Shown here one piece after another: positions 1 to 7,894 of a DNA stretch of 34,932 nucleotides. A program made the position numbers and the translations under genes. The stretch covers positions 1-34,932 of the forward strand of contig JARXKM010000019.1 in the NCBI GenBank assembly GCA_030272785.1, given 5' to 3'. The notes under the pieces are model-generated. The model was not told the origin of the DNA. It saw nothing but the letters and a program-made list of their open reading frames with translations, and did not search any database. The stretch comes from Pseudomonadota bacterium. Its GTDB lineage: Bacteria; Pseudomonadota; Gammaproteobacteria; Burkholderiales; Burkholderiaceae_D. How positions within the stretch are numbered: the first letter of the stretch is position 1; each line of letters begins with the position of its first letter.

Positions 1-152
1 CGCGGCGCGGCGCTCGGCGCGGGATCGGCCGCGTCGAGCCAGCCGCGCCGTTCGAGCACGGCGACGCCGGCCTGGCCCACCCGGTAGCCCAGTTCGGCCG
101 GCCGCATGCAGCGCAGCCGGTTCAGCAGCCAGCGCGCGCGCGCCGCCTTCAA
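1..152 (-). CDS. Heparinase II/III-like EPS protein, N-terminal fragment (runs off left edge)
   Basis: Only the first 50 codons are inside the window. The frame reads LKAARARWLLNRLRCM then RPAELGYRVGQ. This resembles the usual N-terminus of heparinase II/III family proteins of EPS clusters, where a W-x-L-N-R-L-R stretch is followed by a PAE-x-x-YR motif. The proposed start is TTG at 152-150, overlapping the TGA of the upstream glycosyltransferase in a TTGA junction, with a G-rich stretch (GGGGGA) just before it. An in-frame ATG at 107-105 is a possible start but would remove the conserved WLLNRLR segment. The role is inferred as polysaccharide lyase or modifier acting on the EPS. The catalytic domain cannot be seen. 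The frame is well supported by junction and motif; the family is moderately certain. Confidence 0.6.
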   Translation of the reverse strand, partial: MKAARARWLLNRLRCMRPAELGYRVGQAGVAVLERRGWLDAADPAPSAAP

Positions 153-1231
153 TGTCCCCCCGCCAGTTCGCGATACAGCGCCGCCAGTGCGCCGCTGGCC
201 GCCGCCGTGCTGAAGCGCCGTTCGACGGTCGCACGGGCGCGCGCGCCGAGCCGTTCGCGCAGAGCGGCGTCGTTCAGCAGCAGGCCGAGCGCGGCGGCCA
301 GCATGGCGACGTCGCCCGGCTCCATCAGCAGGCCGTTGTCGCCGTCGTCGATCGCTTCGGGGATGCCGCCGACGCTGCTCGCCACCACCGCCTTGGCGGC
401 CGCCATCGCCTCGAGCAGCGCCATCGGCAGGCCCTCGGCGTGCGACGGCAGGCAGAACACCTGGGCGCGCGCCAGCTCGCGTGCCTTGGCCGGGCCGTCC
501 AGCCAGCCGGGTAGGTCGAGCCGCTCGCCGATGCCGAGCAGCTCGGCGCGGCGGCGCAGCTCGGCCAGCTCGCCGACCCCGCCGATCACCAGCCGGATCC
601 GCGGGCAGCTCGGCGCCAGCGCCGCCACCGCCGCCAGCAGCTCGTAGACGCCCTTGCCGGCGTCGGCACGGCCGAGGAACAGGATGCGGCCGGGCTGTTC
701 GGCACGCGCCGGCAACGCCGGCAACGGCGGCAGCGCCACCGAGTTCGGCAGCACCGTCACGCGCGCGGCCGGCGCGTAGCCGCGCAGGAAGGCGGCCCAG
801 CTGTCCGATAGCGCGATCACCGCCGAACTGCGCTCGAGCGTGCGGCGGATCCACCAGCGCAGCACGGCGCCCGCTTCGACGCTGGCGTAGCGGTCGAACT
901 CGGCGCCGTGCAGGTGGAACACGGTGCGGCAGCCGGCCGCGCGGGCGACCAGCAGCAGCAGCGACTTGCGCACGAAGCTGGCGCGCGAGGCGGCGTGCAC
1001 GTGGACCACCGCCGGCCTGGCGCGCAGGCAGATCAGCGCGGTGTGCCACAGCGCGCCGAGCGCCGCGCAGGCCTTGGCGGCGCCGTTGCCGTCGCGGTGC
1101 GAGCTGAGGTAGCGCACCGCTTCGCGCTCGAACAGGCCGTCGCGGCGCAGCACCTCGACCACCGAGGCGACGCCGCCGCGCCCGCCCTGCGCGGTGCCGA
1201 TCATCAGCACGCGCGGCGCGCCCGGCTTCAT
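149..1231 (-). CDS. Glycosyltransferase family 4 (EPS assembly)
   Basis: This encodes 360 aa with a GT-B fold of the GT4 type. The N-terminal Rossmann half begins MKPGAPRVLMIGTAQGGRGG, with the glycine-rich GGRGGV acceptor-side loop. The C-terminal half has ILFLGRADAGKGVYELL and the donor-site motif EGLPMALLEAMA, which carries the two glutamates of the retaining GT4 E-x7-E signature. There is no signal peptide, so it should work at the cytoplasmic face of the inner membrane, adding a sugar to the lipid-linked repeat unit. The ATG at 1231 was chosen because it overlaps the stop of the upstream GT4 by four bases (ATGA), and because the conserved N-terminus starts there although the frame stays open upstream. 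Donor and acceptor sugars cannot be read from the sequence. Confidence 0.9.
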   Translation of the reverse strand: MKPGAPRVLMIGTAQGGRGGVASVVEVLRRDGLFEREAVRYLSSHRDGNGAAKACAALGALWHTALICLRARPAVVHVHAASRASFVRKSLLLLVARAAGCRTVFHLHGAEFDRYASVEAGAVLRWWIRRTLERSSAVIALSDSWAAFLRGYAPAARVTVLPNSVALPPLPALPARAEQPGRILFLGRADAGKGVYELLAAVAALAPSCPRIRLVIGGVGELAELRRRAELLGIGERLDLPGWLDGPAKARELARAQVFCLPSHAEGLPMALLEAMAAAKAVVASSVGGIPEAIDDGDNGLLMEPGDVAMLAAALGLLLNDAALRERLGARARATVERRFSTAAASGALAALYRELAGGH

Positions 1232-2472
1232 GCGGACGCCTTGGCGCCGCGCCGCGCAAGGATGCGGCCGTAGACCTCGGCCACCTGGCGCGCGAGGATG
1301 GCGTAGCTGCGGTGGCGCCTGACCCAGGCCGGGCCGCGCGCGGCGCAGCGCGCGCGCAGCACCGGATCGTCGAGCAGCGCGCGCACCGCGGCAGCGAACG
1401 GCGCCGCCTGCATCGGCGCGGCCAGCCCGGCGCCGCTGTGCCCGATCACCAGTTGCTGGTCGGGGATGTCGTTGGCCACGCTGGCGATGCCGAGCGCGAG
1501 ATATTCGACCAGCTTGGTCGGCGACGACACGTCGAACAAGGCGCCGCGCGGGATCGGCGAGAGCCCGACCTCGGCGCGCACCGCGTAGCCGAGCGCGCTG
1601 CGCTGCGCCAGCCAGCCGGTCAGCAGCACGTGATCGTCCAGCGCGCGTTCGGCGATCTGGCGCCGCATCCAGGCCATTTCGTCGGGCGACGGCGCGTCGC
1701 CGGCGATCACCAGCAGGATCTCCGGCAGGTCCGCGCGCAGCAGTTCGACGACGTCGAGCAAAAAATCGGACTGGCGCGACTGCGCCACGCTGCCGAGGTA
1801 GACGATCACGCGGCGCCCGTCGAGGCGCGCATCCTGCGCCGGCGCCACCGCGGCGCGCTCGAACAACGCCGCGTCGACCCCCATCGGCACGGCCGTCATG
1901 CGCGCGCGCGCGACGCCCTGCCCGGCCAGCCAGGCGGCCATCGCCTCGCTTTGCACGAACACATGGCGCGCGCCGGGCAGCACCAGCCGGTACAGCAACT
2001 GGCGCGCCAGCGCCGCGCGCAGCGCGTGCGCGGCCCAGCGCGCGCCGCGCCCCGCGCTGCCGATGGCGTCGCGCCGCACGGCATAGCCTTCGACGATCGG
2101 AAACGACATCCAGTAGACGAACGGGATGCCGAGCATGGCGGCGGCGACGCGCCCGAGCAGGCCGCTGGCGACCTTGTCGCGCACCTGGATGCAGTCGAGC
2201 GGACCGGCGCGCCAGGCGCGCCACAGGCCGAGCGCATCCCACAGCGGGCTCAGCACGCAGGCGCTGGCAGCGCGCAGGCTGCCCACCGCATGGATCGCGC
2301 CGGCGCCCCAGCTTGCGCCAGCGGCGGTTGCGCCATGCTGGCCGACCAGCGCGGCGCCGATGCCATGGCGCGGCAGCTCGGTGCCGAACAAGGTCAGCAG
2401 GTCAGCGCGCAGCGGCGGCAGCGGGTCGCGCACGATCAGCGCGAGCGCCAGCCGGTGGCGGCGCGCCGTCAT
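1228..2472 (-). CDS. Glycosyltransferase family 4-like
   Basis: This encodes 414 aa and starts MTARRHRLALALIVRDPLPP. It is a GT-B type glycosyltransferase: the middle has VPMGVDAALFE, a typical inter-domain linker of GT4 enzymes, followed by VIVYLGSVAQSRQSDFLL, and the C-terminal domain has SSPTKLVEYLALG, where the glutamate of the donor site lies. No signal peptide or transmembrane segment is evident. Start and stop both form 4-base ATGA overlaps with the neighbouring glycosyltransferase genes, so the three enzymes 2469-3326, 1228-2472 and 149-1231 are almost certainly co-translated. The N-terminal half is less typical than that of its downstream neighbour. The sugar specificity is unknown. 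Confidence 0.87.
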   Translation of the reverse strand: MTARRHRLALALIVRDPLPPLRADLLTLFGTELPRHGIGAALVGQHGATAAGASWGAGAIHAVGSLRAASACVLSPLWDALGLWRAWRAGPLDCIQVRDKVASGLLGRVAAAMLGIPFVYWMSFPIVEGYAVRRDAIGSAGRGARWAAHALRAALARQLLYRLVLPGARHVFVQSEAMAAWLAGQGVARARMTAVPMGVDAALFERAAVAPAQDARLDGRRVIVYLGSVAQSRQSDFLLDVVELLRADLPEILLVIAGDAPSPDEMAWMRRQIAERALDDHVLLTGWLAQRSALGYAVRAEVGLSPIPRGALFDVSSPTKLVEYLALGIASVANDIPDQQLVIGHSGAGLAAPMQAAPFAAAVRALLDDPVLRARCAARGPAWVRRHRSYAILARQVAEVYGRILARRGAKASA

Positions 2473-3326
2473 GGCGCGCGGCTTTCGCGCAACGCGCGCA
2501 GCAGCGGCAACAAGGCGGCGCTGGCGGTGCCATCGAGCTTGCGGCAGAAGTGCGCGTCGGCGGCACGGATGGCCTCGAAGTCGCCGGCGTCGAGCACCTT
2601 CGGATTGCGCGCGCCCGCCGCGCTCCACTGGATGTGGCGGAAATTGTGCGGCAGCACGCGCGCGCCGAACGGCGAATTCATCACCAAGGTCTGGAAGAAC
2701 AGCTCGTCGGCGCACGACACGCTGCGAAAGAAGCGCACGATGGCCGGGTCGTCGCGCACCTGGGCGACGATCGCCGCCACGCAGGCGCGCGACAGGGTCC
2801 ACCACGACGAGCCGCCCCACGCCTGCCAGCCGTTGACCATGCCGCGCTCGAGGCCGGCCAGGCGCATCGCCCGGTTGGCGGCGCGGCAGGCCAGTTGCGC
2901 CAACGCGCCGGCGCCGTCGCGGTGAAAGTACTGGTAGCGTTCATCGCACGGCCAGCCGGCGGCGCCGACCCGCACGCAGTCGAGCAGTTCGCAGCCGGCC
3001 AGCGCCGTCAGCGCCTGCTTGAGGCGCCGGTTCGGCAGCAGCGGCGCATCCTGGCCGCTAAGGAATACCAGCTTGTCGAATGCGCCCGCCTCGGCGACGA
3101 TCTGGCGCATCGAATGCAAGGTCGCCTCGACCTGGCTGAAGTCGCCCCAGTGGATGGCGATGCGGCGGCGCACCTGGCGCGCGCCCGGATGCACGGCGGC
3201 GGCGTCGATCGCCGCCTTGGCGTCGAGGTTGACGTAGATCAGGAACTCGTCGTCCAGCAGCTGGCCGACCAGCGCATTGAGCTGCGCCAGATCCTTGTGG
3301 GCGTGGATCAGGAATACCTGCCGCAT
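2469..3326 (-). CDS. GT14 (core-2/I-branching type) beta-1,6-N-acetylglucosaminyltransferase-like protein
   Basis: This encodes 285 aa starting MRQVFLIHAHKD. It has the features of bacterial GT14 'branching enzyme' proteins: an H-A-H-K-D segment near the N-terminus, FLSGQDAPLLPN (the SGQD-x-P motif) around residues 92-103, WGGSSWWTLSR, the acidic CADELFFQTLVMNSPF region, and RNPKVLDAGDFEA near the C-terminus. Known family members transfer GlcNAc or xylose in beta-linkage to make branches, so this enzyme may add a side branch to the EPS repeat unit; that is inference. The open frame extends upstream to 3410, but residues before the ATG at 3326 are not family-like. It overlaps the next gene by an ATGA junction. 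The 106 bases separating it from the heparinase-like gene upstream hold no obvious gene or terminator. Confidence 0.85.
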   Translation of the reverse strand: MRQVFLIHAHKDLAQLNALVGQLLDDEFLIYVNLDAKAAIDAAAVHPGARQVRRRIAIHWGDFSQVEATLHSMRQIVAEAGAFDKLVFLSGQDAPLLPNRRLKQALTALAGCELLDCVRVGAAGWPCDERYQYFHRDGAGALAQLACRAANRAMRLAGLERGMVNGWQAWGGSSWWTLSRACVAAIVAQVRDDPAIVRFFRSVSCADELFFQTLVMNSPFGARVLPHNFRHIQWSAAGARNPKVLDAGDFEAIRAADAHFCRKLDGTASAALLPLLRALRESRAP

Positions 3327-3432
3327 GGCGCGCCTCGTACCGTTGAAGGGGGCGAAAAATACGCGGTCCTTCGCCACCGCCGAACGACCTCGTCGCGCCG
3401 AGTCTAGCATCGGGCGCGCCCGCCCACATTGA

Positions 3433-5664
3433 TCAGTTCAGGGTCAGCGCCTGACCGGCCACGGTGACAGTGCGCACGCCGGCCTTGCTGGTGGTGATGG
3501 TCACCAGCGGGCGCTTGCAGCCGACGTCGAGCAGCACCAGGAACTCGGCGGCCGACTTGCCGTCGTTGGCGACGGTGAAGGCGCCGTGCGCCTCGACCGT
3601 GCCCGGCTTGGGCGCGGCGCCGGTCCGCGCCGCCCAGCTGGCCGCGCCGAGCGAACGCACGCACACCGACTGGCCGTTGATCGCCACCTTGACGCTGGCG
3701 GCGCTTTCGACGACGAAGGCGACCGGCGCGTGCAGGTTGAATTCATACGTGTGCGGCACCGTTGCGGACAGCTTGTCGCGCACCAGCACCGCGTCGGCGC
3801 CGCGCAGATACCACAGCTGGCGCTTGGCCATCGTCAGCGCGCCGCCGTAGGCCATCAGCGCATCGCCCTCGGTGTAGTCGTACGCCGGCTGCGCCGAGAA
3901 GGCGGTGATCTTGCCGTTGTGCTGCAGCGTCTCGCGGTAGCCGTCCACCAGCTGGCCCTGGCCGCCGTCGAAGGTGACGGCGTTCTGCGACTTGGTCTGG
4001 TGGTACCAGCTCAGCCACAGGGGCGAGCCGTACCAGTCGTACCAGCCGGCTTTCACCAGCAGCGGCTGGCCGGCCACCGACAGCAGCAAGCCGTTCTGGT
4101 CGCCGTGGCTGTGGTTGAACGAGCCGTACGGGCTCGATTTGAAGTACACCGAGGTGCGCCCGGGCGAGCCGAGGTCGCTGTGCATGGCGGTCCAGCCGAT
4201 GCTCGGGTAGTAGGCCGAATTGGCCGGCGGCGAGAGGAACGTGGTGCTGGCCACCGGCAGCGGATACGGCGCCTGCAGCAGCGACAGCGAGTCCTCGCTG
4301 CCGCCGAGGTTCTTGACGTACCAGGCGGCGCGGGGCGACCACAGGCGCGAGGCGAAGGCGTGGAACACGCGCGCATCGGGCGCCGTCTCGGAGGCGTCGC
4401 CGAACGCATGGGTGCGCGCGCCGGGCGGGGTGAATTCGGTGGCGAAGTCGAGGAAGCCGGTCGACCAGGGCTTGGCATAAAAATTGACGCCGGTCGCCTG
4501 CGTCAGCGGATCCCACAGCGCGACCAGGTAGCCGGCGGTGTACTCGGCGTAGGCGGTGCCATTGGCGTAGCCGCCTTCCGGGCCGCTCCATGGCGACGGG
4601 CTGTTGGCGTAGGCACGAAATGAAAAATCGAACCACTTCTGCGCGTCCGCAATGTCGCCCAGGGTCAGGCTGGAGATCAGCACCAGGAACACCAGGTCGG
4701 TGTTGCCGTGCGAGTCGAACGGATACTGGTCGAGGCGGCCGTTGTCGCCGGCCAGGCTGGCGTAGATGTCGCGCGTGCGCGCCGCGATCGCCTCCAGCCA
4801 GGCGGTCCTGCGTGCCGCATCGAGGTCGCCCGCCAGCACGTCGGCGCCTTTCGAGAGCGCCATCGCGATCTCGCGCGTGCCCTGGTCCTGGTTGACGAAG
4901 CTGGTCGGCCCGCTCGGGCTGAGCGCGGCCAGCTGGTCGCCCTTGCGCAGCGCCTCGGTCAGAAACAGCGGATCGCCCTTGAGGCGCCACATCACCGCGG
5001 CGGCCTGCAGCTGGCGGCTCGCTTCATTGATGCGGGCGCGGATGTCGGCCTGCTGCGCATTCATCGCCGCCGTCAGCGGCGCGCTGATGACCAGCGGCCA
5101 GCGCGCGTCGGTGAGTACGGGGAGCGCGCCGATCTGCGACTTGACCTCGTTGGCGATGCGGCTGGCGACCGGGTCGAGCTCGGCCAGGCGCGCCGCGTTC
5201 CACTTGCTCATCGGCACGAACGACGGCGGCAGCGAGCGCGGATGGGCGCGCTGCGTGATGCGGCTGCGCAAGGTGGCGTTGTCGGGCACTTCGAACACCA
5301 CCGAGCGGGCGGCGACGCTGAAGGTGCGCACGGCCGACCAGTCGGTGGAGCCGAGCGGGCGCACGCGCCAGCTGTAGTTGCCGATGGCCAGGGCCTTGGC
5401 CGGCAGGTACCAGTTGCGCTCGACCAGCGTGCTGACCGGCGCTGCGCCGGCCAAGGTGACTTCGACTTCGTACTGGGCCGGGCCGGTCGGATGGCGCGCC
5501 CAGGTGAAACCGGGCGGATTTTGCGCCTGCACCTGGCCGAGCGCGGGTGCCGGATTGATCACCAGCACATCGGTGGACTGGGCCCAGTCGGCGCGCGCGT
5601 TCACGCACAGCAACAGCGTCGACGCGGCCAGCAGGCGGCCGATTGCTTGGCGGGGGAATTTCAT
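3433..5664 (-). CDS. Secreted DUF4962 / heparinase II/III-like polysaccharide lyase or modifier
   Basis: This encodes 743 aa. Residues 1-25 form a signal peptide ending in an A-R-A cleavage site, so the protein is exported. Residues about 35-118 look like a fibronectin-type/DUF4962 module (PPGFTWARHP, YSWRVRPLG). Residues about 145-460 form the alpha/alpha toroid region. The C-terminal heparinase II/III-like beta domain includes FNHSHGDQNG (residues 517-526), with His518 and His520, then GWYDWYG and SWYHQTKSQNAVTFDG, holding candidate Tyr and His catalytic residues. The likely role is periplasmic or extracellular cleavage or trimming of the acidic EPS; this follows from family and context and the substrate is unknown. 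There is no PEP-CTERM tail. The start has a GGAG upstream. An AT-rich 273-base gap precedes it, so it may head its own transcription unit with the genes to its left. Confidence 0.83.
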   Translation of the reverse strand: MKFPRQAIGRLLAASTLLLCVNARADWAQSTDVLVINPAPALGQVQAQNPPGFTWARHPTGPAQYEVEVTLAGAAPVSTLVERNWYLPAKALAIGNYSWRVRPLGSTDWSAVRTFSVAARSVVFEVPDNATLRSRITQRAHPRSLPPSFVPMSKWNAARLAELDPVASRIANEVKSQIGALPVLTDARWPLVISAPLTAAMNAQQADIRARINEASRQLQAAAVMWRLKGDPLFLTEALRKGDQLAALSPSGPTSFVNQDQGTREIAMALSKGADVLAGDLDAARRTAWLEAIAARTRDIYASLAGDNGRLDQYPFDSHGNTDLVFLVLISSLTLGDIADAQKWFDFSFRAYANSPSPWSGPEGGYANGTAYAEYTAGYLVALWDPLTQATGVNFYAKPWSTGFLDFATEFTPPGARTHAFGDASETAPDARVFHAFASRLWSPRAAWYVKNLGGSEDSLSLLQAPYPLPVASTTFLSPPANSAYYPSIGWTAMHSDLGSPGRTSVYFKSSPYGSFNHSHGDQNGLLLSVAGQPLLVKAGWYDWYGSPLWLSWYHQTKSQNAVTFDGGQGQLVDGYRETLQHNGKITAFSAQPAYDYTEGDALMAYGGALTMAKRQLWYLRGADAVLVRDKLSATVPHTYEFNLHAPVAFVVESAASVKVAINGQSVCVRSLGAASWAARTGAAPKPGTVEAHGAFTVANDGKSAAEFLVLLDVGCKRPLVTITTSKAGVRTVTVAGQALTLN

Positions 5665-5937
5665 GGAGGACTCCGATCATATTGAACAAGACAGACAGCG
5701 TCGCCGAGCGCGGCGCGGCGCCGCAGCGCCGCTGAACACGAAATAATGTTACCGCAGTTCACAATTTCAGCAAGGCAATTTATCTCTCAATAAAGGAGTT
5801 TTTACATAGGGAAAGCCATAAATCCAACGGAAGCACATCAAGAAAATAATGAACAATCTGCGCTGCGCGCAAACCGGATCGATTTAACATTTATCAAAGC
5901 GAAAACAACGGTGGCAAGCCTGACCATGCCGCGCCGA
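5665..5937. other. AT-rich intergenic leader region, no gene
   Basis: This is the longest gene-free gap in the EPS cluster and is much richer in A and T than the rest of the window, chiefly from about 5733 to 5910. No convincing open frame was found. It probably holds the promoter and leader for the minus-strand heparinase-like gene and downstream glycosyltransferases. A poor sigma70-like pair can be drawn on the minus strand: TTGCTG (5773-5768), 16 bases, TAACAT (5751-5746). No clean intrinsic terminator for the upstream GT2 operon was seen. Confidence 0.5.
5715..5732 (-). promoter_or_regulatory. Short GC-rich hairpin in the leader of the heparinase-like gene
   Basis: GCGGCGC and GCGCCGC form a perfect 7-bp stem with a 4-base loop, about 50 bases upstream of the start codon at 5664. 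It could shape the leader RNA or stabilise the message. No U-run follows, so it is not a classical terminator. In DNA this GC-rich such a hairpin may also occur by chance. Confidence 0.35.
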
Positions 5938-6690
5938 TCAGACGCGGCGGCGCAGCTCGCGCATGCGTTTCAGGTAGCGCAGGCAGTAGATGCCGAAGGC
6001 CAGCGGCGCCTTGATCGCGTGGCGCCGGCGCACCCGCAATTCTTCCTCGCGCGCCTTGATGCGGTTGGCCGACGAGACGCTGCCGGCGTGGTCGCGAAAC
6101 ACCGCCAGCGGCCGCGCCAGGGTGGCCGGCGCGTGCGCCGCCGCCAGGCGCAGCCACAGGTCGATGTCCATCGCGTACTTGAGCCGCTCGTCGAACATGC
6201 CGACCTCGGCGAACAGAGCGCGCCGCACGAACACCGCCGGGTGGCCGATGAAGGCGCTGCCCGAGGCCAGCGCGAAGTAGCTGAACGGGCGCTGCGGATG
6301 CGCGCCGATCAGCGCGCCGTCCTTGAGCACGTCGACGGCGCCGAACAGCCAGTCGCGCCGGCTGGCAGCGAGCGCGGCGGCGACGCCGGCCAGCACGTCG
6401 GCGCCGGCATAGTAGTCGTCCGAGTGCAGGTGCGCGACAAACTCGCCGCTGGCCGCCTCGATGCCGCGGTTCATCGCCCGGCTGATGCCGCCGGTGACGT
6501 CGCGCAGCAGCAGCTTGTTGCCGGGGTAGGCGTCGAGCATCGCCAGGGTGGCGTCGGTCGAGCCGGCGTCGACGAAGATGTGCTCGAGGTCCTGGCAGCT
6601 CTGCGCGCGGATCGACGCGAGCGTGTCGGCCAGGGTGGCGGCGCTGTTCCAGGTGCACGTGACGATCGAGAACTTAGGTGCGTTGTGCAT
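5938..6690 (-). CDS. Glycosyltransferase family 2 (WcaE-like)
   Basis: This encodes 250 aa starting MHNAPKFSIVTCTWNSAATL, the N-terminal nucleotide-binding beta-alpha unit of GT-A family 2 enzymes. It then has FVDAGSTDATLAMLDAY, ISRAMNRGIEAASGEFVAHL and the metal-binding acidic HSDDYY (DxD-like) segment, followed by FIGHPAVFVRR and MDIDLWLRL, which match the acceptor-side motifs of colanic-acid-type GT2 proteins. It is cytoplasmic, without membrane segments, and should add one sugar to the lipid-linked EPS unit. The ATG at 6690 lies inside the end of the upstream GT4 (17-base overlap). Open frame upstream of it lacks family character. This is the last gene before the AT-rich gap. The sugar is not predictable. 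Confidence 0.9.
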   Translation of the reverse strand: MHNAPKFSIVTCTWNSAATLADTLASIRAQSCQDLEHIFVDAGSTDATLAMLDAYPGNKLLLRDVTGGISRAMNRGIEAASGEFVAHLHSDDYYAGADVLAGVAAALAASRRDWLFGAVDVLKDGALIGAHPQRPFSYFALASGSAFIGHPAVFVRRALFAEVGMFDERLKYAMDIDLWLRLAAAHAPATLARPLAVFRDHAGSVSSANRIKAREEELRVRRRHAIKAPLAFGIYCLRYLKRMRELRRRV

Positions 6691-7894
6691 ACAGCTCCAG
6701 CAAGGTGGGCAAGGCGCGCGCGGCGTCGGCGCCGAACGGTGCGGCGGGCGCCGCCCGTACCGGCGCCCGGGTCGCCAGCGCGAGGGTGATGTCGACCAGC
6801 TCGCGCATCGTGCCGGCCAGGCGCAGCTGGCCGTCCCACCCCTGGTAGCGCAGCAGTTCCGGGGTGCCGCCGCGCGCCAGCGCGACACACTGCCGGCCGA
6901 GCGCGAGCGCCTCGAGCACGGTGGTGCTGCAGGCCTCCTCGCACACCGACGGCACCACGCACAGGTGGCTGCGCGCGGCGCGCCGGATCACGTCGGCGTA
7001 GTCCAGCCAGCCGGGAAATTGCACCCGCGCGCCGCCGTGCGCGCGTTCGAGGTGCGCGCGCTGCGGGCCGTCGCCGGCGATCGTCACGCGCACGCCGGCC
7101 GGCAGGCGCGGCGCCGCCTCGGCCAGGAACTCGCCGAAGCCCTTGCCGGCGTCGACCCGGCCGACCAGCAGGATGGCGCCCGGTTCGGGGTCGGCGCCGC
7201 GCTCGGCGGCCGCGCGCGCAAGCCGGTCCGCGTCGACGAAGTTGTGCAGCACGGCACTGCGCGCGAGATCGGCGTGCGGCACCGCGCGCTGGAACTGGCG
7301 GCGCAAGAATTCGGAGACGAACACGGTCTTGCGTGCGGCGAAGGCGGCCGCGCTCTGGCCGCGGTAGCGGTTCACCGCCAGCGCGCTGACCGACTGGCGC
7401 AGCGGGCCGGCGTGCGCGCGGATGCATCCGGCACAGTCGCGCGGGGCGACGCTGTCGCACACGGCGTCGCCGCGAAAGCGCAGGTGGGTCAGGCATTCGC
7501 TGCCCTGGTCGTGGCGCGTCTGCACAAAGTTGACGGCCGCGTCGACGTGCAGGCCGACCATCGGCAGGTGGCCGTGATAGTGCACCACGTGGAAGGGGCG
7601 CGCATGGCGTGCGATGGCACGCGCGATCTTGCGCGCGAACCACGGCCGCTTGAGCGGGTTGAACACGCCCAGCTGCAGCTCCTTCCAGCCGGGATGGTCG
7701 TAGTCGAAGGCCGCGATGAAGCGGCCGCCAAAGCCGATCTGTTCGGCGCAGCCTTCCAGGCCGTCGTCGTTGCGGCCGAGGATGGCGACCTCGTGGCCGC
7801 GTGCCAGCAGCGCGTTCGACAAGGTCACCACGTGCTTGCCGAGGCCGCCGATCTGCGCGCCGGGCAGGTCTTCGGACACCATCAGGATCTTCAT
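6674..7894 (-). CDS. Glycosyltransferase family 4 with a cysteine cluster
   Basis: This encodes 406 aa starting MKILMVSEDLPGAQIGGLGKHV, a clear GT4 N-terminus with the GGLGKHV acceptor loop. The C-terminal domain has ILLVGRVDAGKGFGEFL and the donor motif EEACSTTVLEALALG. Between the two halves is a four-cysteine stretch, ECLTHLRFRGDAVCDSVA then RDCAGC. Comparable Cys patterns occur in a subset of GT4 enzymes and may bind a metal or form disulfides; I cannot tell which. The gene starts with an ATGA overlap with the flippase gene and ends 17 bases inside the GT2. Its place among wzx, wzy and other glycosyltransferases makes it an assembly enzyme for the EPS repeat unit. Confidence 0.9.
   Translation of the reverse strand: MKILMVSEDLPGAQIGGLGKHVVTLSNALLARGHEVAILGRNDDGLEGCAEQIGFGGRFIAAFDYDHPGWKELQLGVFNPLKRPWFARKIARAIARHARPFHVVHYHGHLPMVGLHVDAAVNFVQTRHDQGSECLTHLRFRGDAVCDSVAPRDCAGCIRAHAGPLRQSVSALAVNRYRGQSAAAFAARKTVFVSEFLRRQFQRAVPHADLARSAVLHNFVDADRLARAAAERGADPEPGAILLVGRVDAGKGFGEFLAEAAPRLPAGVRVTIAGDGPQRAHLERAHGGARVQFPGWLDYADVIRRAARSHLCVVPSVCEEACSTTVLEALALGRQCVALARGGTPELLRYQGWDGQLRLAGTMRELVDITLALATRAPVRAAPAAPFGADAARALPTLLELYAQRT

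Noticed and set aside
3433-5664. PEP-CTERM sorting signal in the heparinase-like protein
   Set aside because: The C-terminus ends VTVAGQALTLN, without a PEP motif, membrane segment or basic tail.
5665-5937. Sigma54-type promoter near the heparinase-like gene
   Set aside because: A TGG...TTGC-like string exists on the minus strand but the GG-to-GC spacing is 8 instead of 10 bases.
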